Of a stretch of 64,000 bases of DNA, positions 1 to 8,050 are shown one piece after another. The notes under the pieces are model-generated. The model was not told the origin of the DNA. It ran no database searches and saw nothing but the letters and a program-made list of their open reading frames with translations. The position numbers and the translations under genes were made by a program. Source of the DNA: Nocardioides cavernae (lineage in GTDB: Bacteria > Actinomycetota > Actinomycetes > Propionibacteriales > Nocardioidaceae); NCBI RefSeq assembly GCF_013410035.1, contig NZ_JACCBW010000001.1, positions 310,001 through 374,000 on the forward strand, in the 5' to 3' direction. Positions within the stretch are counted from its first letter, which is position 1. Every line of letters starts with the position of its first letter.

Positions 1-1
1 C

Positions 2-2439
2 GCCTCGATCCTGGTGTCGACCGGCGTCGCCTCCGTGCTCCTCGCGAGCACGACCACCCTCGTCGCCAGTGACCCGGCGGTCGCCGCCGTGTCGACCGAC
101 CCGCTCATCAGCACCACCGACACGACGTGGCGCTACCTCGACGACAACACCGAGCCGCACCGCGGTGCCGCCGACGTGCTCGCCTGGACCGAGGCGTCCT
201 ACGACGCGTCCTACTGGAAGTCGGCCACCGGATCCTTCGGCGCGATCCGCGGTCAGCTCGGCTCCGTGAGCGGCTACACGCCGACCACCCTGCTCGACCA
301 GTACGTCGACGGCACCAGCGCCCCCAACGTGCGACGTTCTTCTTGCGTACGACGTTCGACGTCGACGCCGCGACCATCACCGGTATCGAGGGCCTGGCCG
401 CCGAGGTCGTCTTCGACGACGCGCTGCGGGTCTACGTCAACGGCAACCGCGTCTACAACGCCGTGGACGAGCGCGCGACCGACACCACGAAGAACCTCCA
501 GTTCGCCGGCGACTCGGGCGGCGCCCCGATCACGGGGAACTTCACCATCGCGCCCGAGGCCCTCCGACCCGGCATGAACACCGTCGCCGTCGCCCTCTAC
601 CAGGACCGGGAGACCAGCAGCGACATCTACTTCGACTTCAAGGAGCTCGTGCCCGTCCTGGCCGAGGCTCCGGCGATGCCCCCCTCGCGCGTCATCCTGA
701 CCCCGACCGAGGACACCAGCCGGTCGCAGTCCTTCTCCTGGCTGGCCGGCAACGAGGGCGAGACGGTCGGTCGCGTCCAGGTCCAGGCAGCCGACGGCGG
801 GCTCACTCGTACGCTGCGCGGCTATCCGCAGGGCGCTGTGAACAACAACCCGCTCGAGCACTTCTCGGCGACCGTCTCCGGCCTCGAGCCCGGCACCGAG
901 TACCGCTACCGCGTCGGCAACCCGGCCGCCTGGAGCGAGTGGTTCACCTTCACCACCGCGGACCCGTCCGTCACCGACTTCTCCTACATCTACTACGGCG
1001 ATGCGCAGATCGGCCTCGACTCCACCTGGCCCGAGGTCGTCGACCAGTCGCTGGCGACCGCCCCCGACGCGATCGGGTCCGTGCACGCGGGAGACCTCAT
1101 CGACACCGCCAGCAACGAGACCCAGTGGATCAACTGGTTCAAGGGCATGGAGACCGCCGCCGCGACGAAGAACATCATGGCCGCGCCGGGCAACCACGAG
1201 TACTCCGGCGACAAGCAGCTGAAGGCGTGGAAGGCCAACTTCGAGTACCCGCTCAACCAGCCCACCACCGAGACGATCGGCGACATGGCCGAGCTGGCCG
1301 TCGGCGACGACGAGGTCGCCGCCCAGTACCGCGCGTACTTCGAGCACTGGTCGGAGCTCGCGGCCGAGACGGTCTACTTCGCCGACTACCAGGGCGTCCG
1401 CTTCATCACCGTCAACGCCACCCGCGACGCGGCGTTCCTCGCTCCGGACGACCTGCCCGCCTGCACCGTCGCCGCCTGCCCGTCGACCAGGGTCGGCGAC
1501 CTGTGGACCGAGTTCCAGGCGAACTGGCTCGACCACGTGCTGTCCACGTCGGAGTCGAAGTGGAACGTCGTCACCTTCCACCAGCCCGTCTACTCGACCA
1601 GCGCCGGTCGCAACGAGCCCGTGCTGCGCAAGTACTGGGTCCCGGTGTTCCAGAAGCACGACATCGACCTCGTGCAGATGGGCCACGACCACACCTATGC
1701 GCGTGGCTACAACAACGACGACCGCACCGCGGACCCCGGCATCACCGACGGCCCGGTCTACATCGTCTCCAACTCGGGCGCCAAGCACTACGAGCTCGAG
1801 ACCGACGAGCGCAACGTCTGGACGCTCAACGGCGCCACCCAGGTGCTCCGAGGCGCCGGCGTGACGACGTACCAGGTCATCGAGGTCTCGAAGGACCAGC
1901 TCGTCTACACGTCCTACCTGGCCGAGAAGACCGCCGACGCGACGACCGGCCTCCCGATCGGCGCCGTCTACGACGAGTTCACCGTCACCAAGACCGACGA
2001 CGGACGGAAGTGGGTGACCGAGGCCGGCGTCGCCGCGCCGGTGCCGGCCCCCGAGCCCACGCCCGTCCCCACGCCCGTCCCCACGCCCGATCCCTCACCG
2101 ACCCCGGCGCCGACCCCGGTGCCTTCGGCCCCGCAGGTCGTGGCACCGGCGCCGCTGCTGAGTGACGTACGTCCGCGCGTGTCCCACCTGCGCGTGGGCC
2201 GCAAGGCGGTGGTGGACGTACGCGCGACCGCCGCAGGCACGGTGCGGATCACCGCGAGGCGCGGCAAGGTTCGGGTCGTGCGCGCGGTCGAGGTCGACGG
2301 CGCGGGGCGGACGTCGGTGAAGCTGCCGCGACGGCTCACCAGCAGGCCCGGGCGCGTCGTCGTGCAGGTGGTGCTGACGCCCGAGGCGACGACCGACCTC
2401 CCGTCGCGCTCCACGGTCCACATGGTCGTATGCCGCTGA
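2..2439 (+). CDS. Secreted purple-acid-phosphatase-like metallophosphoesterase, truncated at 5' end and frameshifted
   Basis: Calcineurin-type metallophosphoesterase with an N-terminal beta domain. The reading begins in frame 2 with a signal-peptide-like stretch at the window edge, so the true start is probably outside; GTG at 14 is the first in-window start. Around 326-333 the reading jumps to frame 1: NV in frame 2 continues as ATFFLRTTFDVD, which needs one extra base. Metal-site motifs follow: GDAQ (~993), GDLID (~1090), GNHE (~1189), a His in FHQP (~1576) and GHDH (~1681). A Pro-Thr-Pro linker (2041-2130) leads to a C-terminal beta domain. The product is probably exported and may act on phosphate esters; the substrate is unknown. 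The frameshift may be real decay or an assembly error. Confidence 0.8.
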
Positions 2440-2455
2440 CCCCGGCCCCGGACGC

Positions 2456-2490
2456 GTCGAGCCGGTCCCCTCCGGGGGGACCGGCTCGAC
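2456..2490. terminator. Strong hairpin between convergent genes
   Basis: A perfect 15-bp stem (2456-2470 with 2476-2490) closes a 5-nt loop TCCGG. It sits just after the phosphoesterase stop and just after the small GPGG gene on the other strand, so it can serve both. There is no clear U-tract, as is common in actinobacteria. Confidence 0.8.
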
Positions 2491-2512
2491 GTGTCACAAC
2501 GTGGTGGTGCAG

Positions 2513-2656
2513 CTACTTGAAGATGCTGTACCCGCCCGGGCCGACCGCGAGGCCGACGATGATGAGGACGATCCCCCACAGCATCTGACCCCGGATCAGC
2601 GAGACGATGCCCGACACCACGAGGATGACGGCCAGGATCCACAGCAGAAACATCAT
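2513..2656 (-). CDS. GPGG-motif small membrane protein
   Basis: A 47-residue hydrophobic protein reading MMFLLWILAVIL through to VGPGGYSIFK. It has two transmembrane segments separated by a short SLIRGQ turn, and ends with a GPGG motif typical of tiny actinobacterial membrane proteins of unknown role. The start at 2656 is chosen because AAGGGAG lies about 8 nt upstream; an in-frame ATG at 2662 would put that site too close. A TAGGTT -10-like box (2684-2689, minus) suggests its own promoter, separate from the acyltransferase gene before it. It stops with TAG. Confidence 0.75.
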   Translation of the reverse strand: MMFLLWILAVILVVSGIVSLIRGQMLWGIVLIIVGLAVGPGGYSIFK

Positions 2657-2741
2657 GAACATGCTCCCTTCAGTTGTGTCGCCAACCTAGCCCTCGCGGC
2701 GCGGCGCCGAAAACCGGCCACACCCCTGGGGAGGGCGGGTC

Positions 2742-3308
2742 TCAGCCCTCTTCGCGCAGGCGCGGCGGGGTGAAGCCGTCGGGCCGGAACCCGGTCTTGT
2801 CGGCGTAGAACTCCCGCAGCACGTCCATGTCGGCGCCGACGTCCCCCGTCGGGTGGAAGGTCGGTCCCCAGCCGACGGTGCGCGACGGCGCGTCGAGGAA
2901 GGCCAGGGTGATCGGGAGGCCGGTCTGCCGGGAGATCCGGTAGAAGCCCGACTTCCAGTACTCCGCGCGCGAACGGGTGCCCTCCGCGGCGATGCCGAGC
3001 AGCCACGGGTCGTCGCCCTCGGCCTCGACCAGCAGCTCCTTGACGGTGGCCGCGGGGTTCTTCCGGTCGAGCTCCACCGCACCCGTGCGGCGCAGCAGCC
3101 AGCCGAGCGGACCGACGAACAGCTCCTGCTTGACCAGCAGGCGGATCGTGATGCCGTACCTCCACGCGAGGAGCATGGTCAGCACCCAGTCCCAGTTGGA
3201 CGTGTGCGGCGCACCGACGAGCACACCGCGCTGCGGCACCTCCCCGACGGCCTTCCACCGGGCGGCGCGCAGCAGCAGCCCGGCGAGGTGGCGGCGGAAG
3301 CTCCTCAT
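2742..3308 (-). CDS. 1-acylglycerol-phosphate acyltransferase family protein (PlsC-like)
   Basis: A 188-residue member of the PlsC acyltransferase superfamily, which transfers acyl groups to glycerophospholipid or related alcohols at the membrane face. The HX4D catalytic motif is visible as HTSNWD near residue 35, and the substrate-binding EGTRS motif near residue 109 (AAEGTRSRA). The length is short for PlsC, so this is one of the compact LPLAT-like variants and the acceptor is uncertain. It lies 10 bp after the GroES-like gene and is probably co-transcribed with the run starting at the ECF metal transporter. Confidence 0.8.
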   Translation of the reverse strand: MRSFRRHLAGLLLRAARWKAVGEVPQRGVLVGAPHTSNWDWVLTMLLAWRYGITIRLLVKQELFVGPLGWLLRRTGAVELDRKNPAATVKELLVEAEGDDPWLLGIAAEGTRSRAEYWKSGFYRISRQTGLPITLAFLDAPSRTVGWGPTFHPTGDVGADMDVLREFYADKTGFRPDGFTPPRLREEG

Positions 3309-3318
3309 GCGACGGCCC

Positions 3319-3645
3319 TCACAGGTACAGCCCGGTGGAGCCGCCCTCGAGGCGCTCGGCGGCGACGGCGTGGACGTCCCGCTCGCGCATCACGACGTAG
3401 ACCTCGCCGTGCACCTCGACCTCGGCCTTCTCGTCGGGGTCGAAGAGCACCCGGTCGCCCACCTCGACGGCGCGGGCGTGCGGGCCGACGGCGATGACGC
3501 GGGACCAGGCGAGGCGGCGCGCGCCCATCGCCGCGGTCGCGGGGATGACGATCCCGCCGGTGGAGCGGCGCTCGCCGGCCTCCTTGTCGACCTCGACGAG
3601 CAGGCGGTCGTGCAGCATCTTGATCGGGGCGCTGCCCGGCGACAT
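3319..3645 (-). CDS. GroES-family co-chaperonin-like protein
   Basis: A 108-residue protein with the GroES beta-barrel pattern: an N-terminal IKMLHDRLLVEVD strand, the mobile-loop segment STGGIVIPATA, then VGDRVLFDP. It begins MSPGSAP at 3645, 6 bp after DUF3618. No groEL is adjacent, so this is more likely a second, divergent GroES-like protein than the housekeeping one. The C-terminal HAVAAERLEGGSTGLYL does not resemble classic GroES. What it does beside a metal transporter is unknown. Confidence 0.75.
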   Translation of the reverse strand: MSPGSAPIKMLHDRLLVEVDKEAGERRSTGGIVIPATAAMGARRLAWSRVIAVGPHARAVEVGDRVLFDPDEKAEVEVHGEVYVVMRERDVHAVAAERLEGGSTGLYL

Positions 3646-3650
3646 GCCGT

Positions 3651-3899
3651 TCAGCTCGCGACCCTGCGGACGATGGCGAACAGGACCACGACGCCGACCA
3701 CGGCACCCGCGACCTTGAGGATGTTGTCGGTGCGCGGGGCGCCCGTGTCGAGGTCGACGAAGCTCGACTTCACCGTGGTCACCTGGCGACCGACGATCGT
3801 CTTGGGGTGGGCGCGGTGCGCGAGCTGGTCGATGGTCGAGGCGAGCCGCTGGCGCGTCTCCTCGATCTCGCGCTCGAGCGCGCTCATGTCCTGGGTCAC
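3651..3899 (-). CDS. DUF3618 domain-containing membrane-anchored protein
   Basis: An 82-residue actinobacterial DUF3618 protein. The N-terminal half is a charged helix (LEREIEETRQRLASTIDQLAHRAHP), the family signature, and the C-terminus has one transmembrane helix (VAGAVVGVVVLFAIV) ending in RRVAS. Its start overlaps the stop of the ECF ATPase by 4 nt, so translation is probably coupled. Function unknown; it may be a membrane-tethered coiled-coil adaptor. Confidence 0.8.
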   Translation of the reverse strand: MTQDMSALEREIEETRQRLASTIDQLAHRAHPKTIVGRQVTTVKSSFVDLDTGAPRTDNILKVAGAVVGVVVLFAIVRRVAS

Positions 3900-4666
3900 C
3901 CGGGAAGGCTATCAATGCGCCGGGGATCGAATCCCCAGGGCAGCTCGAGCCTGTGGGCGGACATCAGCTGCTCGTCGGTGAGCACGTCGAAGGTCCTCCG
4001 GTCGGCGACGACCACTCCCTCGCTGAGCACCACGCTGCGCGGGCAGAGCTCGAGGGCGTACGGCAGGTCGTGCGTCACCATCAGCACGGTCACGTCGAGG
4101 CTCCGCAGGATCTCGGCGAGCTCGCGACGCGAGGCCGGGTCGAGGTTGGAGGACGGCTCGTCCAGCACGAGGACCTCCGGCTCCATCGCCAGGACGGTGG
4201 CCACGGCCACCCGCCGACGCTGGCCGTACGACAGGTGGTGCGGTGGCCGGTCGACGAAGTCCGCCATCCCGACGCGGTCGAGCGCGTCCATCACCCGGCG
4301 GTCGAGCTCGGCGCCGCGCAGGCCGAGGTTGGCGGGCCCGAACGCGACGTCCTGGCGGACGGTGCCGAGGAAGAGCTGGTCGTCGGGGTCCTGGAACACG
4401 ATGCCGACGCGTCGGCGGATCTCCTTGAGGTGCTGCTTCTCCACCGGCAGGCCGCTGACGGTGACCGTTCCCTTGCCGTGGCCGCTCGACGCAGCGCCGA
4501 GGATGCCGTTGAGGTGGAGCACGAGGGTCGTCTTGCCGGCGCCGTTGGGCCCGAGGAGGGCGACGCGCTCCCCCTCGTGCACGTGGAGGTCGACGCCGAA
4601 GAGCGCCTGGTGGCCGTCGGGGTAGGCGAAGGCCAGCCCGCGGACGTCGAGCACGGGGGTGCTCAC
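3896..4666 (-). CDS. cbiO: ECF metal transporter ATPase (CbiO/NikO type)
   Basis: A 256-residue ABC ATPase that powers a group I energy-coupling-factor transporter for cobalt or nickel. Visible: Walker [10 protein letters not shown] (residues 39-47), signature LSYGQRRR (~146), Walker B VLVLDEPSS with the switch His in MVTHD. It follows cbiQ with a 4-nt overlap. Only one ATPase is encoded, so it would work as a homodimer. The Nur-type site upstream of cbiM favours nickel as substrate. Confidence 0.93.
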   Translation of the reverse strand: MSTPVLDVRGLAFAYPDGHQALFGVDLHVHEGERVALLGPNGAGKTTLVLHLNGILGAASSGHGKGTVTVSGLPVEKQHLKEIRRRVGIVFQDPDDQLFLGTVRQDVAFGPANLGLRGAELDRRVMDALDRVGMADFVDRPPHHLSYGQRRRVAVATVLAMEPEVLVLDEPSSNLDPASRRELAEILRSLDVTVLMVTHDLPYALELCPRSVVLSEGVVVADRRTFDVLTDEQLMSAHRLELPWGFDPRRIDSLPG

Positions 4667-5343
4667 CGGCGCTCCGCCTGGGGCAGCGCGCCGTCGTACC
4701 CGCGCGACAGCATCGCGAGGTGGACCCGTTCGCCGCGCTCGTAGGAGCGGATGAAGAGGGCCCCGAGCGAACGCGCGAGCACCGGCCAGTGGCGCGGCGA
4801 GCGCGGGTCGCAGCCCCGAGAGCGCAGCGCCGTCATCATCCGCCCGAGCTCGGCGGTGACCACGTCGAGGTAGCGGATCATGAAGCCCATGATCTGCACG
4901 ACCAGGTCGGGCACCCGCAGCCGCTGCAGGCCGCGCAGCAGGTCCTGCGGCTCGGTGGTCGCGGCGAGGGTGAGGGCGGCGAGGACGCCGATGCTTCCCT
5001 TGACGAGCAGCGCGACGCCCGCGACCAGACCCGGCTCGGAGACGCTGACACCGAGCACCTCGGTGCGCGGGCCGTGGGAGATGAACGGCACCAGCAGCGC
5101 GAACACCGCGAACGGGACCTCGATCACCATGCGCGGCAGCAGGTAGGTCAGCGGCACCCGGGACAGGAGCACCACGGCGAGCAGCACCGCCGCCTCGACG
5201 GCGAACACGGCGTACGCCTCGCGCGGGGTGGCGACGACGACCAGCATGAAGGCCAGGAGTCCCAGCACCTTGAGGTGCGCCGGCGCCCGGTGGACGGGGC
5301 TGTGGCCGTGGAAGTGGAGGCGGTGCCCGTGCCCCGCGCCCAT
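4663..5343 (-). CDS. cbiQ: ECF transporter transmembrane (T) component CbiQ/NikQ
   Basis: A 226-residue integral membrane protein that couples ATPase movement to the CbiM substrate-binding unit. Several hydrophobic helices fill residues 30-140. The cytoplasmic region carries two Arg-Gly coupling motifs, ALRSRGCDP and AMLSRGYDG, which engage the ATPases in this family. The His-rich N-terminus (GHGHRLHFHGHSP) may bind metal. It starts next to the cbiN stop and overlaps cbiO by 4 nt. Confidence 0.92.
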   Translation of the reverse strand: MGAGHGHRLHFHGHSPVHRAPAHLKVLGLLAFMLVVVATPREAYAVFAVEAAVLLAVVLLSRVPLTYLLPRMVIEVPFAVFALLVPFISHGPRTEVLGVSVSEPGLVAGVALLVKGSIGVLAALTLAATTEPQDLLRGLQRLRVPDLVVQIMGFMIRYLDVVTAELGRMMTALRSRGCDPRSPRHWPVLARSLGALFIRSYERGERVHLAMLSRGYDGALPQAERR

Positions 5344-5663
5344 CAGTCCCTGCTGTCGGCGGGCTCGCGGCGACGGATCAGCCAGAACAGCCCGGTGCTG
5401 AGCAGGAGCATCACGAGGACGCCGATGACGCCGGCCACGCCGCCGCTGAGCCGGGCGTCGTCGATGCCGGAGGTCTGGTAGTCGGCGAGCGGGCTGTCAG
5501 CCGTGGCGGAATCTTCCGCCGAGTCGATGAACCCGGTCTGCTCGGCGACGTGCTCGAGGCCGTCGGGGTGGGCGCTGGCGTAGTAGCTCGCGACGCCCGC
5601 CACGAGCAGGCTGACGAGCAGGGCGACGACGAAGAAACGCGTGCCGGAGGTGCGGGTGCTCAT
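5343..5663 (-). CDS. cbiN: CbiN/NikN-like accessory protein (PDGLE family)
   Basis: A 106-residue protein with an N-terminal transmembrane helix (residues 9-27), an external segment holding the family motif AHPDGLEHVAEQTG, and a second helix (77-96) before an RRREP tail. In metal ECF systems this small subunit helps CbiM load metal. It starts inside the end of cbiM with a 4-nt overlap, giving the order M-N-Q-O. Confidence 0.88.
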   Translation of the reverse strand: MSTRTSGTRFFVVALLVSLLVAGVASYYASAHPDGLEHVAEQTGFIDSAEDSATADSPLADYQTSGIDDARLSGGVAGVIGVLVMLLLSTGLFWLIRRREPADSRD

Positions 5664-6349
5664 GCGACCTCGACCTCCCGGGTCACGAGCTCGCGCTCGG
5701 CGGTCAGCGGGCGGGCGCCGTGGACCAGGTCGGGACGCGTCGCGACGACGCTGGCGACGACGAGCCCGGTCACGACCGCCTCGCCGATGCCGATGAGCGT
5801 GTGCCAGCCGAGCATGGTCACGGCCACGGCGCCGAGGTCGACGGGGGCGTTGCCGCCGACGGCGAAGAGCCCGGTGAACACCAGCGCGGCGACCGGGACG
5901 CTGAGGAAGGCGCCCGCGGCGGCGGCCGGCGCGACGACGGAGAGCCGCTGGGGCAGCACGCGGCGCAGCAGCGCGAAGACCGCCCAGCCGACCGCGACCG
6001 TCACGATGCCGATCAGGGTGATGTTGGTGCCGAGTGCCGTGATGCCACCGTCGGCCATCAGCAGCCCCTGCACCAGCAGCACGACCGACAGGCAGAGCAC
6101 GGCCGTCCACGGCCCGACGAGGACCGCCGCGAGCGCACCGCCCATGAGGTGACCGCTCGTGCCCGCGCCGACGGGGAAGTTGATCATCTGGGCGGCGAAG
6201 ACGAACGTCGCGACGAGGCCCGCCATCGGGGCGGCACGGTCGTCCAGCTCGCGCCGCGCGGCACGCAGCGACACCGCGATCGCAGCGGCTGCCACGACCC
6301 CGGTCGCCACCGAGGTGGGGGCGTCGAGGAACCCGTCAGGCACGTGCAC
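5660..6349 (-). CDS. cbiM: ECF transporter substrate-binding membrane protein CbiM/NikM
   Basis: A 229-residue metal-specific S component with about seven transmembrane helices. The start is the GTG at 6349, giving the conserved N-terminus (M)HVPDGFLD, whose amino group and His2 bind the metal in this family; AGGAG lies 8 nt upstream. Further conserved His residues occur in GTSGHLMGG and LGWHTLIGIGEA. It heads the operon cbiMNQO-DUF3618-groES-like-acyltransferase. The Nur-type box 81 bp upstream makes nickel the better guess than cobalt. Confidence 0.92.
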   Translation of the reverse strand: MHVPDGFLDAPTSVATGVVAAAAIAVSLRAARRELDDRAAPMAGLVATFVFAAQMINFPVGAGTSGHLMGGALAAVLVGPWTAVLCLSVVLLVQGLLMADGGITALGTNITLIGIVTVAVGWAVFALLRRVLPQRLSVVAPAAAAGAFLSVPVAALVFTGLFAVGGNAPVDLGAVAVTMLGWHTLIGIGEAVVTGLVVASVVATRPDLVHGARPLTAERELVTREVEVA

Positions 6350-6429
6350 GTCGGTTGCTCCTGTGCTGGTTTGATGTCTGGTGGCCGGCGCGGACACCCC
6401 CCGATGCCGGCCGGCACCCTCCGACCTTA

Positions 6430-6446
6430 TTGCAATCGTCTTGCAA
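6430..6446. promoter_or_regulatory. Nur-type nickel-responsive operator
   Basis: TTGCAATCGTCTTGCAA is two TTGCAA hexamers separated by 5 nt. This matches the Streptomyces Nur box tTGCaa-N5-ttGCAA. It lies between divergent cbiM and the peroxiredoxin gene (35 nt before its ATG), so one site could control both. Confidence 0.75.
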
Positions 6447-6480
6447 CAACCACTCCCGACCACGTGCACAGGAGATCGAG

Positions 6481-6951
6481 ATGTCCGACCGCCTCTCCCC
6501 CGGCGACGCCGCGCCCGACTTCACCCTCACGAGCGACACCGAGGAGCAGGTCACGCTGTCGGACCTGCGCGGCACGAAGGTGATCGTCTACTTCTACCCG
6601 GCGGCGATGACCCCCGGCTGCACGAAGCAGGCGTGCGACTTCTCCGAGTCCCTCGACTCGCTGCGCGGGGCCGGCTACGAGGTGCTCGGCGTGTCGAAGG
6701 ACAAGCCGGCCAAGCTGGCGAAGTTCCGCGAGCGCGACGCCCTCACCCTGACGCTGCTGTCCGACGAGGACCTCGCCGTGCACCGGGCCTGGGGCGCGTA
6801 CGGCACCAAGAAGCTCTACGGCAAGGAGGTCGAGGGCGTGATCCGCTCGACGTTCGTGCTCGACGAGGACGGCGCGGTCGAGCTGGCGCAGTACAACGTG
6901 AAGGCCACCGGCCACGTCGCCAAGCTGCGCCGGGACCTGGGTCTCGACTGA
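6481..6951 (+). CDS. bcp: Thioredoxin-dependent peroxiredoxin (BCP/PrxQ type)
   Basis: A 156-residue atypical 2-Cys peroxiredoxin that reduces peroxides using thioredoxin. The peroxidatic Cys47 is in TPGCTKQAC and the resolving Cys52 lies five residues on, the alpha-type BCP pattern; FYPAAMTPGCT and the later RSTFVLDEDG are family blocks. CAGGAG precedes the ATG by 6 nt. It is divergent from the nickel transporter and shares the Nur-type site, tying peroxide defence to nickel status. Confidence 0.93.
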   Translation: MSDRLSPGDAAPDFTLTSDTEEQVTLSDLRGTKVIVYFYPAAMTPGCTKQACDFSESLDSLRGAGYEVLGVSKDKPAKLAKFRERDALTLTLLSDEDLAVHRAWGAYGTKKLYGKEVEGVIRSTFVLDEDGAVELAQYNVKATGHVAKLRRDLGLD

Positions 6952-6959
6952 GCACGCCG

Positions 6960-7018
6960 CACGTGCGGCGGTCCTGGCCCCCGGTCAGCCGTCGCGAGGG
7001 CCGCACCCGCCGCACGTG
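6960..7018. repeat. Inverted repeat of the CACGTGCGGCGG family
   Basis: CACGTGCGGCGG (6960-6971) is matched by CCGCCGCACGTG (7007-7018) around a 35-nt spacer. The left arm lies in a self-palindrome CCGCACGTGCGG. It follows the peroxiredoxin stop and precedes the tRNA gene, so it may terminate bcp. The same arms recur at 49985-50043. Confidence 0.7.
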
Positions 7019-7033
7019 TGAGGATGGGCCCGC

Positions 7034-7107
7034 GCGCTCGTAGCCCAATTGGCAGAGGCACCAGGTTTAGGTCCTGGCCAGTGAGAGTTCGAGTCTCTCC
7101 GAGCGCA
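7034..7107 (+). tRNA. tRNA with anticodon UAG (Leu), short variable arm
   Basis: A 74-nt cloverleaf: acceptor GCGCTCG/CGAGCGC, D arm from 7043, anticodon stem CCAGG/CCTGG around loop TTTAGGT with anticodon TAG at 7068-7070, a 5-nt variable region CCAGT, T stem GAGAG/CTCTC with loop TTCGAGT, and discriminator A. CCA is not encoded. UAG reads CUA (Leu), yet bacterial tRNA-Leu normally has a long variable arm, so identity rests on the anticodon alone. Confidence 0.85.
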
Positions 7108-7174
7108 CTCGACCTAAGTCTGCTCTTCGCGCCGATCGTTCCCGTGTGACCCCCGTCACCACTAGGGTCCGCGC

Positions 7175-8050
7175 ATGGATTCCGCGCTGACCACGGTCGG
7201 ACTGCCCCTCGCGCTCGCGATCATCATGTTCGGCCTCGGCCTGGACCTGACGGTGGGCGACTTCAAGCGGGTCGGACGCACCCCCAGGGCCGTCGCCGTG
7301 GCGCTGGCGTGCCAGGTGCTGCTGCTGCCGGCGATCTGCTTCGGGCTCGTCGTCGTCCTCGACCTGCCCGCCCTGCTCGGCATCGGCATGCTGCTGCTCG
7401 CGGCCTCGCCGGGCGGGACGACTGCCAACCTGTTCAGCCACCTGTTCCGCGGCGACGTCGCGCTCAACATCACGCTGACCGCGATCAACACGGTGATCGC
7501 CGTCGTCACCCTCCCCCTCATCACCGGCCTCGCGATCGCGTACTTCGACCGCCAGGACGACGTCTCGATGCCGCTGGTGGAGATCGTGAAGGTGTTCGCC
7601 CTGATCCTGCTCCCGGTCGGCGTCGGCATGCTCGTCAACCAGCGGGCGCCCGGCTTCGCGCGCCGCATGGACAGGCCGGTACGCATCGGCTCGGCCGTGA
7701 TCCTGGCCGTCCTCGTCCTCGGCATCCTGCTCGACCAGATCGAGGACGTCGGCGACTACCTCGCCGACGTCGGGCTCATCGCCGCGCTGTTCTGCGCGAT
7801 CAGCCTGGTGGTCGGCTACGTCGTGCCCAAGGCGTTCGGGGTCACCGGCCCCCAGGCGATCGCGTCCTCGATGGAGGTCGGGGTGCACAACGCCACGCTC
7901 GCCATCTTCGTGGCGGTCGAGGTCCTCGACGAGGTCGAGATCTCGGTGCCGGCCGCGGTCTACTCGCTGGTGATGTTCCTCTTCGCCACGCTGTGGGGCA
8001 TGTGGGTCAGCAGGCAGGTCGGCGCGCGCGAGGACGTGTCAGTCGGCTGA
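7175..8050 (+). CDS. Bile acid:sodium symporter (BASS) family transporter
   Basis: A 291-residue protein with 9-10 predicted transmembrane helices and the BASS family hallmark LLAASPGGTTANLFSHL, where the unwound helix forms the Na+ and substrate site. In bacteria such proteins carry organic acids or steroid-like anions; the substrate here is not evident. TAGGGT (7163-7168) ends 6 nt before the ATG, which suggests a leaderless mRNA. Its 3' end overlaps rdgB on the other strand by 12 nt. Confidence 0.85.
   Translation: MDSALTTVGLPLALAIIMFGLGLDLTVGDFKRVGRTPRAVAVALACQVLLLPAICFGLVVVLDLPALLGIGMLLLAASPGGTTANLFSHLFRGDVALNITLTAINTVIAVVTLPLITGLAIAYFDRQDDVSMPLVEIVKVFALILLPVGVGMLVNQRAPGFARRMDRPVRIGSAVILAVLVLGILLDQIEDVGDYLADVGLIAALFCAISLVVGYVVPKAFGVTGPQAIASSMEVGVHNATLAIFVAVEVLDEVEISVPAAVYSLVMFLFATLWGMWVSRQVGAREDVSVG

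Noticed and set aside
127-330. Arg-rich N-terminus before ATFFLRTTF in frame 1
   Set aside because: Composition is that of shadow frames in GC-rich DNA; the homologous reading is in frame 2 up to about 330.
274-1788. Long minus-strand open frame opposite the phosphoesterase
   Set aside because: No family features; Val/Gly/Arg-rich antisense shadow of a real gene with intact metal motifs.
6350-6480. Cobalamin riboswitch upstream of cbiM
   Set aside because: No B12-box-like sequence and the leader is too short; the Nur-type box explains control better.
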